The notes under the pieces are model-generated. The model saw nothing but the letters and a program-made list of their open reading frames with translations. It did not search any database and was not told the DNA's origin. From positions 1 through 8,264 of the forward strand of contig JAITLF010000288.1 in NCBI GenBank assembly GCA_031278025.1: 8,264 bases of DNA, written 5' to 3'. A program made the translations under genes and the position numbers. The DNA comes from Treponema sp. Its GTDB lineage: Bacteria; Spirochaetota; Spirochaetia; Treponematales; Breznakiellaceae. Below, piece after piece: positions 1 through 6,327 of this stretch. Numbering within the stretch: the first letter of the stretch is position 1; every line of letters starts with the position of its first letter.

Positions 1-725
1 GCGCTTTCCATTACGGCCCCCGGCGTCGGGATGATGGGGCCAGTCACCATGTCGCGGATATGCTCCATGCCCGGCGCGTGGATGATGTGTTCCTCAAAGA
101 CCGCCTGGATGATCTTACGGGCGGGCTCGACGTTGAGTTCGTCGATGCGGGGATAGACATTTTCCACAATGTAAAGGGGAATGCCGGTTCCCTCAAAGAT
201 ACTTTTTATCTCCGTTTGCGCGTCGATGTTGCCGGCATAGATGACCGGGGCTTTGATCCCCAGGGCCTTAAGGCTTTTCGCGTTTGCCGGGGCGGTATCC
301 CGCTCTCCGTGGTCAACGCCCCCCGCAAGCATGATGATGTTGGGCTTTATTGCCTGTATCTCGTCCAGATCGCCTTCCCGGAGCAGCCCGGCCGTTACCA
401 TTTTCAGCACCGCCCCCGCGCCCAGGGCGGCTTCACGGGCGGCCTTGGCGGTCATGTCGTAGACCAGGCCGTGGACGGTCATTTTAAGGCCCCCGGCGGC
501 GCTCGAAGTGGCCAGCATTTCACCGTAGTCAAGGCCCGCAAGCCCCTTGTTCCGGCAGAGGTCGTCAACCGCGCCCCGCAGCCCCACGCGGACATCGCCT
601 TCAAGCACCGATGTCGCCGCCTCTCCCTGCCCCCAGAAGACCGGTTCCGGCGAATTGACGCCCGTGAAGGCGTTTACCAGGGTTGTGGTGGAACCGATTT
701 CGGCGACAAGGATATCGATCTTCAT
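1..725 (-). CDS. GlmL/MutL-like ASKHA-family protein, N-terminal 241 residues (runs off the left edge)
   Basis: Translating the minus strand from the ATG at 725-723 gives an open frame to the window edge with no stop. It begins MKIDILVAEIGSTTTLVNAF, a phosphate-binding loop typical of ASKHA ATPases (residues about 8-15). TSSAAGGLKM follows at 73-82 and AGGVDHG at 134-140, both hallmarks of the GlmL/MutL family encoded beside glutamate mutase. Members are about 460 residues, so roughly half is present. The start has a good ribosome binding site, AAGGGAG at 731-737, five bases from the ATG. The gene lies 36 nt after oraE in the same orientation, as the mutL-like gene does in the C. sticklandii ornithine cluster. 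No catalytic step of the pathway is unassigned, so a chaperone or reactivating role for the B12-dependent OraSE is inferred; it is not shown by the sequence. It is not the DNA mismatch-repair MutL. Confidence 0.88.
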   Translation of the reverse strand, partial: MKIDILVAEIGSTTTLVNAFTGVNSPEPVFWGQGEAATSVLEGDVRVGLRGAVDDLCRNKGLAGLDYGEMLATSSAAGGLKMTVHGLVYDMTAKAAREAALGAGAVLKMVTAGLLREGDLDEIQAIKPNIIMLAGGVDHGERDTAPANAKSLKALGIKAPVIYAGNIDAQTEIKSIFEGTGIPLYIVENVYPRIDELNVEPARKIIQAVFEEHIIHAPGMEHIRDMVTGPIIPTPGAVMES

Positions 726-761
726 GGGCGCTCCCTTCGCGGCGTCTTTTGCAACAGGCTG

Positions 762-2978
762 CTAGGCCCCGGCTCCGGCGCGTTTTGCCCGCCGGCGTTT
801 GATCAGGAAGGTCGCCACATCGATGCCGTGGGATCCCCTGCCGAAACCGGCGTCTATGCCCTGGTTTACCGCAAGCCGGGGCACTACCTGGGTGCCTCCC
901 GCGACGATTGCCACTTTATCCCGTATACCCTTTTCGACGGCAAGCTCGTGGAGCCGCTTCATGTTCTTGTAGTGTATGTCGTCGTGGCTGATGATGGTCG
1001 AGGCAAGGATCGCCTCCGCATTGAGTTCTATGGCCGCGTCCACCAGTTTTTCCACCGGCACGGAGGTCCCCAAATAGTGTACCTCGATGCCGAAACCTTC
1101 AATGCCGCCGTGCTTGATGTCGATAATTTCCCGCAGGCCCACCGAATGTTCGTCCTCGCCGACGGTGGCGCAAACCACCCGCAAGGGGTGCTGTTCCACA
1201 TCGGCGCGGATCTCTTCACGGGAAAGCAGCTCCGGCTCCGGCGGAATGGAAAGAGTAGCCGTATCGACATCAAAGGGCAGCTTGCCCTTGAGTTCGATAC
1301 GTGTACCCTCCGCCTCCTGCATTATCTCGACATTGATAACTTCCGGGTCCCGGAGGTTCATCTTTGCGGCAAATTCCAGGGCGGCGGCTTCGGCGACGCG
1401 GCGGGCGGCGGGGAGGAACATGGTCAGCATCACCGTCCCGTCGGCGGCCCATTCCATTTCCGGTTTCAAAAGCCCGGTATGGCGGTACTTTGCCGTTTCT
1501 TCCATGCGCTTGTGAACATTGTCCTCTTCGTCAAGCTCGTCGATGTACACGATCTTGCCGGGATCCTCGAAGGTACAGCCGCCGATAAGTTTCGACGGGT
1601 TGACCGCTGCTTCCGGGTCGTACTGGGCGACGTTGTTGTAGCCGTAATGGGCGGTAACCGGCGCGAAATAATCGTCGTCCCGCTTGAAAACGGCGCCCTC
1701 TCCGATACCGCCGTCAATTTTCCGGGCTATGCCGTCGCCATTCCGTTCGGGGTATCTGCCGGAATCCACGAAGAAACCCGCTTCCACGGCCTTGAAGTAG
1801 CCCCCGACTTCGATGATCTCTTCCATAAAGAGACAGGCCCGTTCCTTGATTTCCCGGGCGTCTTTTACCAGAGGGCCGTCTTTTTTCAGTTCCACCATAT
1901 CCATGAAGCCGTCAAGCCCGGCAAATACCTGTTTTGCCGTGTCGCAGGCTTCGACATTGTAGATATGCCAGGGGACATTCCTCCCCTCGTCCGGGGTGAT
2001 GGTCGACTGGATGTCGGCCCTGGTCAATTTGGATACGAGCAGGTTGAGTACATGCGTAACGGTGTTTTCCCGGGCCGATGCTTCCATATATTTGGTGTTC
2101 ATCTGCGCCCGCATACGGTAGTTCCGGCAGAGGTCCCGCAGGGCCAGGGCGTAGGGCAGGTCCGTGTAGACGCAGGGCGCGGGCGGGGCGGTCGGGGGCA
2201 CGGTGGAAAGGCAGATATTGCCCGGATCCATGCCGGCCTTCTCCGAAAAGAGGCTGTTGATGGAGTGCTGCACGATAAGTTCCGGCATCACCTTCCAGGC
2301 CTCCCGCGCCGTGGCGTTGGCGTTGTGGGCCCCGTCAATCTGGGCGATTCCCGCCCAGGCCATGATCGTCTTTGACTCGCAGGCGTCAACAAAGGAACGG
2401 ATCATGTTGATGTTCCGGTAAAGTACGTTGTACTGGGGATCCTGGTGGGCGCCGTTGACCCCTTCCTCGGCAAAGAGTACCGCCACTTCCGGCCCGGCCA
2501 CCCCGGACACGTAGGAATGGTAGTTGATGGGGCGGCCCACTTCCTCCTCGATAAGGTCCAGGGCCTTGCGCTGGGCCCGGAGCTGTTTGCGGGTGATGGG
2601 AACGCCCCCGACGCCCTGGGGGGTGCCCTCCATGAGGCCGTCTATGTGGGACTGGCCGGCGGTTCTGATCACCATGATGTGATCCGCGCCGTGCCAGGCG
2701 GCCATCCTCATGCGGCGTATATCGTCCTCGAAGCGTCCCGACGCGATTTCCGTGGTGATCACCGGCGTACCCTGGGGGTCGATGCCGCCGAAGTACTTTG
2801 CCGACGGCAGGGGCACGGAATTTTTCAGGGGGGCGCTTTCGTCCCGGTAACGGAAGGGTCCCATTTCCAGGCCCGGTTCCGGTTTCCGCCAGGTCCAGCC
2901 CCGCCGCTTCGGGCGGTATTTGTCCAGGTCCTTGAGGATGTTTTCTATGTCGAGTTTTTCACTTGGTTTTAATTCCAT
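762..2978 (-). CDS. oraE: D-ornithine 4,5-aminomutase, large (beta) subunit OraE
   Basis: This 738-residue protein is the catalytic subunit of the adenosylcobalamin- and PLP-dependent mutase that moves the terminal amino group of D-ornithine from C5 to C4, giving 2,4-diaminopentanoate. The C-terminal Rossmann-type B12 domain (about 595-738) carries DEHSVG at 609-614. His611 is the expected lower cobalt ligand and Lys622 (in DIKHGG) the expected PLP lysine. The 11-residue spacing between them equals that of His618 and Lys629 in the C. sticklandii enzyme. STI at 660-662 and GG at 694-695 fit the other B12-domain motifs. The N-terminal part, including RTAGQSHIDGLMEGTPQG at 105-122, is expected to form the TIM barrel. 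Length matches the family. The start follows oraS by 11 nt; its ribosome binding site overlaps the oraS stop. The tail is basic (KRRRAKR). No frameshift is seen. Confidence 0.97.
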   Translation of the reverse strand: MELKPSEKLDIENILKDLDKYRPKRRGWTWRKPEPGLEMGPFRYRDESAPLKNSVPLPSAKYFGGIDPQGTPVITTEIASGRFEDDIRRMRMAAWHGADHIMVIRTAGQSHIDGLMEGTPQGVGGVPITRKQLRAQRKALDLIEEEVGRPINYHSYVSGVAGPEVAVLFAEEGVNGAHQDPQYNVLYRNINMIRSFVDACESKTIMAWAGIAQIDGAHNANATAREAWKVMPELIVQHSINSLFSEKAGMDPGNICLSTVPPTAPPAPCVYTDLPYALALRDLCRNYRMRAQMNTKYMEASARENTVTHVLNLLVSKLTRADIQSTITPDEGRNVPWHIYNVEACDTAKQVFAGLDGFMDMVELKKDGPLVKDAREIKERACLFMEEIIEVGGYFKAVEAGFFVDSGRYPERNGDGIARKIDGGIGEGAVFKRDDDYFAPVTAHYGYNNVAQYDPEAAVNPSKLIGGCTFEDPGKIVYIDELDEEDNVHKRMEETAKYRHTGLLKPEMEWAADGTVMLTMFLPAARRVAEAAALEFAAKMNLRDPEVINVEIMQEAEGTRIELKGKLPFDVDTATLSIPPEPELLSREEIRADVEQHPLRVVCATVGEDEHSVGLREIIDIKHGGIEGFGIEVHYLGTSVPVEKLVDAAIELNAEAILASTIISHDDIHYKNMKRLHELAVEKGIRDKVAIVAGGTQVVPRLAVNQGIDAGFGRGSHGIDVATFLIKRRRAKRAGAGA

Positions 2979-2985
2979 AATACTA

Positions 2986-2991
2986 TCCCTT
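2986..2991 (-). promoter_or_regulatory. Ribosome binding site of oraE, overlapping the oraS stop codon
   Basis: On the minus strand the junction reads TAAGGGATAGTATTATG. The AAGGGA motif shares bases with the oraS TAA stop and lies seven bases before the oraE ATG. This fixes the oraE start and suggests translational coupling, which would help match production of the two mutase subunits. Confidence 0.75.
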
Positions 2992-3361
2992 ACTTGCCAA
3001 ACAGGGCGGCAGCCTTGTCCCAGTTTCCGCCGCTTTCACCTTTGTCCCCGGCCAGCAGGACGCCCGCCTCCTCGACCGGAATGGACCGGGCTTTGGCGTA
3101 TTTGTAAACTACATGCCCCGCGCCTTTGCCCAAAAGCCCCCGGTCAATACATTTTTCCACGATGGCTTTCGCGTCAAGGGAACTTATTCCCATGCGCAAA
3201 AGTACGGAACGTTCAATGGAGGGGGTGGTATGATTCTTCCCCAATTCCACGAGGGGATCAACAACCTGCGCCGTAAGATCCCAGAAGCGCCTGTAAAGCT
3301 CCTCATCGCTCAAGGCGGCAACCTTCGCCCTCCGTTTGTCAAAATCATCCGGTCTTTTCAT
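2990..3361 (-). CDS. oraS: D-ornithine 4,5-aminomutase, small (alpha) subunit OraS
   Basis: This 123-residue soluble protein matches the size of OraS (about 120 residues), the small partner that completes the D-ornithine 4,5-aminomutase complex with OraE. Recognisable stretches are ELYRRFWDLTAQVVDPLVEL (21-40), then HTTPSIERSVLLRMG (44-58), and GLLGKGAGHVVYKYA at about 75-89. There is no signal peptide or membrane segment. The start has AGGAG at 3368-3372, six bases before the ATG. It lies directly upstream of oraE, 11 nt apart, which supports the assignment because a protein this small is otherwise hard to place. The 89-nt gap before it holds the heptad-repeat hairpin, the longest intergenic space inside the operon, so mutase translation or transcript stability may be set separately from the thiolase genes. 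Confidence 0.93.
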   Translation of the reverse strand: MKRPDDFDKRRAKVAALSDEELYRRFWDLTAQVVDPLVELGKNHTTPSIERSVLLRMGISSLDAKAIVEKCIDRGLLGKGAGHVVYKYAKARSIPVEEAGVLLAGDKGESGGNWDKAAALFGK

Positions 3362-3383
3362 TTTATGCTCCTGTGAATTAAGT

Positions 3384-3478
3384 TAGAAAGGAGAAGGGAG
3401 AAGATAGGAGGTAGAAGGTAGGAGTTTCCCAATTCCTCACTTCTCACTTCTCACTTCTCACTTCCAACTCCCAACTCT
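3384..3478. repeat. Bipartite heptad-repeat element forming a long imperfect hairpin
   Basis: On the plus strand six purine-rich 7-mers occupy 3384-3425: tagaaag, gagaagg, gagaaga, taggagg, tagaagg, taggagt. After a ttcc spacer come seven pyrimidine-rich 7-mers at 3430-3478: caattcc, four exact copies of tcacttc (3437-3464), caactcc, caactct. The halves pair in register (position i with 6857 minus i). From 3393-3426 against 3431-3464 I count 25 Watson-Crick pairs in 34 positions, around a 4-nt loop, with mismatches mostly where heptads meet. It fills most of the ortB-oraS gap and runs into the last codons of ortB. A related shorter copy lies near 7757-7794. It looks like a dispersed intergenic repeat; its role is unknown. 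No poly-U tract follows, so it is not a standard terminator. Confidence 0.8.
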
Positions 3479-4872
3479 TTCAGTACAAAATCCGTATCAC
3501 GCCGGGTTTCTTCGGCGAGAAAGGCAATGTCCGCTTCGGAGGGGGCGCTCCCCGGTTTGCCGTAAGTCGCCAGCGCCGTTTTGATAAGGGAACGCCGTAT
3601 ATGGTCCAGATCGACATCCACCGCCTTAATAAGGGAAGGCCGGGCCGGAAGAACAAGGTTTTCCCCGGGCGTCTCGTCTTTCGGATCGCCAAAGCGCACG
3701 TCTATGCCGTTGGATCGGGCAAAGGAGATCTGGGGCTGAACGTGCTTGCCCGCCCCGGTATACTCGGTTTCCTGCACGAGGATCATGGCGTCTTCGGGCA
3801 TTTCCCGGGCCAGGGCGAAGGCCGCGGCCAGGCTTGTGTTTCCCGCCGGCCCCTTCTCCAGCCCTTCAAGGCTTGCCAGCGCCTCGGTGATGTAGAAAAC
3901 CTCGCCCTGGGTTATGGTCACGTAGCGATCCATGTAGCGCAGGGGACGGGCCGCGGACCGGGGCACATCGGAACGGTCGGGCCACGAAGCGAAGGGCACG
4001 CCGAAACCGGTATGGCCTGTGGTAAAGGATTTCCTGTTGAACTGGCCGTCAGAGGCCATGTGCAGCCCCGCAAGGTTCACGCTGGCCCCTATCACGGCGC
4101 TCTTTGCCCCCGCCTTTATAAGGCCCCGCGCCGTACCGGTAAGGTTGCCGCCCCCGGCATTGGTGCAGACCACCGCGTCCGGATCCCTGCCGTATTTTTC
4201 CCGGAACTGCCCGGCAATTTCGATGCCCAGGGTTTCGATCCCCGCGACGCCGAAGGGGGTATAGAGGGAAGCATTGAAATAACCCGTTTCTTCAAGGAGC
4301 AGGAGGTATTTGTAGAACAACTCCGGCCCTACGGAAAGCTGAACCACCTCCGCGCCCAGGGCCTCGCACTTCCGCGCCTTTTCGATGATCTCCGGCTGCC
4401 CCCGCCCTTTTGAGTCGTAACACTCCTGCACAATGATGCATTTGAGCCCGGTCATGGCCGCCTGGGACGCCACGGCGGCCCCGTAGTTTCCGCTGGTCGC
4501 CGACATTATCCCGGCAAAACCGCGTTTTTTGGCTTCGTACACGGAAATCGCCGCCCGCCTTGCCTTGAAACTCCCCGAGGGATTACAGGCCTCGTCCTTG
4601 ATGAAGATACGCGCCCCGAAGCCGGACTTCGCGCATTTACGGGCCAGGGCGGTCAGGTTTCGCAGTTCCAGTACCGGGGTATTGCCCACATGAACCGCGC
4701 CCTGTATCTTCCGCATGTCTTCCGGTGAATAGCCGGTTTCCCGCATCATCCTTTCGTAGTCAAAGGCGATGGAGCCGCTTTCAAAGACACCGTAATCAAT
4801 ACCCACGGAGGCCTTCATGATCTCGCCCTTGCGGGCCATCACGGAGGCATAATCGTTTTTCTTTTCGCTCAC
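3451..4872 (-). CDS. ortB: 2-amino-4-oxopentanoate thiolase, beta subunit OrtB (PLP-dependent)
   Basis: This 473-residue protein belongs to the fold-type II PLP family (threonine synthase-like) and, with OrtA, cleaves 2-amino-4-oxopentanoate with CoA into acetyl-CoA and alanine. The PLP lysine is Lys103 in NPSGSFKARRAA. An SATSGNYGAAVA loop follows at 124-135, and the phosphate-binding TNAGGGNLTG at 237-246. The start is GTG at 4872-4870, overlapping the ortA stop as GTGA; the next in-frame ATG is at residue 12. Threonine synthase was considered, but the neighbouring ortA, ord and oraSE make OrtB far more likely. The 3' end is odd: residues from about 465 on (LGVGSEK) are encoded by the 7-nt repeat units of the element at 3384-3478, and the TGA stop is itself part of a tcacttc unit. 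Confidence 0.94.
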   Translation of the reverse strand: MSEKKNDYASVMARKGEIMKASVGIDYGVFESGSIAFDYERMMRETGYSPEDMRKIQGAVHVGNTPVLELRNLTALARKCAKSGFGARIFIKDEACNPSGSFKARRAAISVYEAKKRGFAGIMSATSGNYGAAVASQAAMTGLKCIIVQECYDSKGRGQPEIIEKARKCEALGAEVVQLSVGPELFYKYLLLLEETGYFNASLYTPFGVAGIETLGIEIAGQFREKYGRDPDAVVCTNAGGGNLTGTARGLIKAGAKSAVIGASVNLAGLHMASDGQFNRKSFTTGHTGFGVPFASWPDRSDVPRSAARPLRYMDRYVTITQGEVFYITEALASLEGLEKGPAGNTSLAAAFALAREMPEDAMILVQETEYTGAGKHVQPQISFARSNGIDVRFGDPKDETPGENLVLPARPSLIKAVDVDLDHIRRSLIKTALATYGKPGSAPSEADIAFLAEETRRDTDFVLKELGVGSEK

Positions 4873-5171
4873 GGCTTTTCCCCCTCAAACACAACGGCCC
4901 GCACCTGCCGGCTTATTTCCAGAAGTTCCGGCACAAAATCGCCGAACCCGTGGGTATAGGTTGGATTAACTTCGAGCAGAGTTCCCCGCTCCCTCCTGCC
5001 CGTGCGGGTAGTCACCTCCGCCTCCGCGCCGATTTCCGCGTCTGCCAGGAGATTTCCCTTGATCCACATTTCCAGGGGGACCTTTTTGGTGTCCCCGGGA
5101 ATCTGGGGCGCCCGTTCGGAGGGCTCCAGGATATTCCGGTGTACCAACACCCATGAACCTTTGGCAATCAT
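4869..5171 (-). CDS. ortA: 2-amino-4-oxopentanoate thiolase, alpha subunit OrtA
   Basis: This 100-residue protein matches OrtA in size and position. It is the small partner of the PLP-binding OrtB in the thiolase that releases acetyl-CoA and alanine. It begins MIAKGSWVLVHRNILEPSER. PTYTHGFGDFVPEL, at about 70-83, is the most distinctive stretch. There is no signal peptide or transmembrane segment. The start has a strong GGAGG at 5177-5181, five bases before the ATG. The stop overlaps the ortB GTG start (GTGA), so the subunits are probably translationally coupled. Upstream, the ord-ortA gap contains two competing hairpins ending about five bases from the ribosome binding site. On its own the small protein carries little diagnostic sequence, so the call leans on context. 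Confidence 0.9.
   Translation of the reverse strand: MIAKGSWVLVHRNILEPSERAPQIPGDTKKVPLEMWIKGNLLADAEIGAEAEVTTRTGRRERGTLLEVNPTYTHGFGDFVPELLEISRQVRAVVFEGEKP
4880..4886 (-). promoter_or_regulatory. Ribosome binding site deciding the GTG start of ortB
   Basis: The minus strand reads GAGGGGG, then seven bases, then GTG at 4872-4870. It lies inside the end of ortA. This supports the GTG start over the downstream in-frame ATG at residue 12, which has no comparable site in front of it. Confidence 0.65.
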
Positions 5172-5186
5172 TTTAACCTCCGTCTC

Positions 5187-5234
5187 AAGCGGCCATTTGG
5201 CCGCTTTGTACTATTATATCGAACACAAAGCGGC
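5187..5234 (-). promoter_or_regulatory. Mutually exclusive hairpins between ord and ortA
   Basis: In transcript order (minus strand) arm 1 is GCCGCTTTGT (5234-5225), arm 2 is ACAAAGCGGC (5209-5200) and arm 3 is GGCCGCTT (5194-5187). Arms 1 and 2 pair perfectly over 10 bp with a 15-nt loop. Arm 2 extended by one base (AAGCGGCC, 5206-5199) pairs perfectly over 8 bp with arm 3 around an AAAT tetraloop. Both hairpins need arm 2, so only one can form at a time. The second ends five bases before the ortA Shine-Dalgarno. No U-run follows, so control of translation or RNA processing is likelier than intrinsic termination. The pairing is seen; the switching is inferred. Confidence 0.7.
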
Positions 5235-5237
5235 GTT

Positions 5238-6296
5238 TCATGAAACCACCCGCGCTTCTTCGCAAACCATATCCCGCATATCCCCCATGATGGCCCGGGG
5301 TACGGGCAGGGTGATCATGGTGTGGAGGCCCGGCCGGGCGTTGATGATATGGGGAATCATGTTGACCGCCATGGCGATAGTACCGATGCCGCCGGGCACC
5401 TCCGGGGAATTCACCATGTTGATGTCCGGTTTGCCCTTGATGATCACATAGTCGCCGGTCTTGACGCCTACCTGTTCAGGTTCGATCTGCTGGGGATGAT
5501 CCATTTCGATCTTCAGTTCCCCGTCAACATAACCGAAGCCTTTCATGGAGCAGCCCGCCGTGTTCCCCGCCCTGGCGAAACCGTGTGGGGATTTGCGATC
5601 CACATCGGTAACGATGGGTTCCATGCTCTGCTTGATTTCGGAGACCTTCCAGCCCAGGGCGTCGGCGATCATGGTGATGGATTCGCTAAAGCCGACATGC
5701 CCGGCAAGGCGTCCCGTTTTGACCCCTTCCCGGAACTCTTCCGGCGTAATGCCGATGCCCTGTTCGGTCATAACCGCCGGGCCGAAGGGGGAAAGGCTGT
5801 TCACCCGCCGCGACAGGATGTGGTCCACCCGCTCGCAGCAGCCGGTCATGATGATCACCAGAAGGTCCATGATGAGCCCGGGATTGATGCCCGTGCCAAC
5901 TACGGAAACGCCGTTTGCCCTGGCGATTTCGTCGATCTTCTTCGCCAGGTCCGGATTCTGGGCCTGGGGATAGGCCATTTCTTCGGCGATGGTAACGCAG
6001 GTTATCTTTTTTTCAAGGATGAATTTGATCTTGTCGAAGGCTTTCGCGGTAAAGGAATCGGTACAGAGCAGTACCACGTCGGCGGCCTTTTCCCGGATCA
6101 CGCTTTCGGGCGAACCGATGATGACATCGGGCCGCCCGCCGCGTTCCACCGAAAGGAATTCGTACATGCTCTTGCCCGCTTTACTTTCCCGTCCGGCGAC
6201 GCCTACAATATCAACGCCTTTTTTCCGCAACAGCATTTCCGCCATACCGGACCCCATGGATCCCAAACCCCAGATAATCACTTTGATATTTTCCAT
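5238..6296 (-). CDS. ord: 2,4-diaminopentanoate dehydrogenase Ord
   Basis: This 352-residue cytosolic oxidoreductase fits Ord, which oxidatively deaminates 2,4-diaminopentanoate at C4 to 2-amino-4-oxopentanoate with NAD(P)+. The N-terminal Rossmann fold is plain: IKVIIWGLGSMGSGMAE, with GxGxxG at 10-15. GTGINPG at 134-140 recalls the dihydrodipicolinate reductase-like class to which Ord belongs. Further conserved-looking stretches are SRRVNSLSPFGP in the middle and NMIPHIINARPGLHTMI near the C terminus. The start is supported by AGAGGAG at 6304-6310, seven bases before the ATG. It sits between ald and ortA, 31 nt after ald and 66 nt before ortA, in the canonical position of the ornithine cluster. 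A related amino-acid dehydrogenase could look similar on sequence alone; the neighbours decide the call. Cofactor preference (NAD or NADP) cannot be judged here. Confidence 0.94.
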   Translation of the reverse strand: MENIKVIIWGLGSMGSGMAEMLLRKKGVDIVGVAGRESKAGKSMYEFLSVERGGRPDVIIGSPESVIREKAADVVLLCTDSFTAKAFDKIKFILEKKITCVTIAEEMAYPQAQNPDLAKKIDEIARANGVSVVGTGINPGLIMDLLVIIMTGCCERVDHILSRRVNSLSPFGPAVMTEQGIGITPEEFREGVKTGRLAGHVGFSESITMIADALGWKVSEIKQSMEPIVTDVDRKSPHGFARAGNTAGCSMKGFGYVDGELKIEMDHPQQIEPEQVGVKTGDYVIIKGKPDINMVNSPEVPGGIGTIAMAVNMIPHIINARPGLHTMITLPVPRAIMGDMRDMVCEEARVVS

Positions 6297-6327
6297 GATT
6301 CAACTCCTCTATAAAGTAAATAAAAAG

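Noticed and set aside
60..2375. A 771-codon open frame on the plus strand opposite oraE and the mutL-like gene
   Set aside because: It is antisense to two confidently identified genes, its translation is rich in G, R, H, F and V without domain-like motifs, and such frames are common opposite GC-rich genes.
3601..4413. A 270-codon plus-strand open frame opposite ortB
   Set aside because: It is a shadow of the PLP enzyme gene with no independent support.
3451..4872. Threonine synthase
   Set aside because: The PLP fold is shared, but the GTGA overlap with ortA and placement among ord and oraSE identify it as OrtB.
5187..5206. Intrinsic terminator between ord and ortA
   Set aside because: The 8-bp GC-rich hairpin is followed by GAGACGGAGG, not a U-run, and the downstream genes belong to the same pathway.
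5322..6314. A 330-codon plus-strand open frame opposite ord
   Set aside because: It mirrors the ord frame, which has a clear Rossmann motif and ribosome binding site; the antisense product shows no recognisable family.
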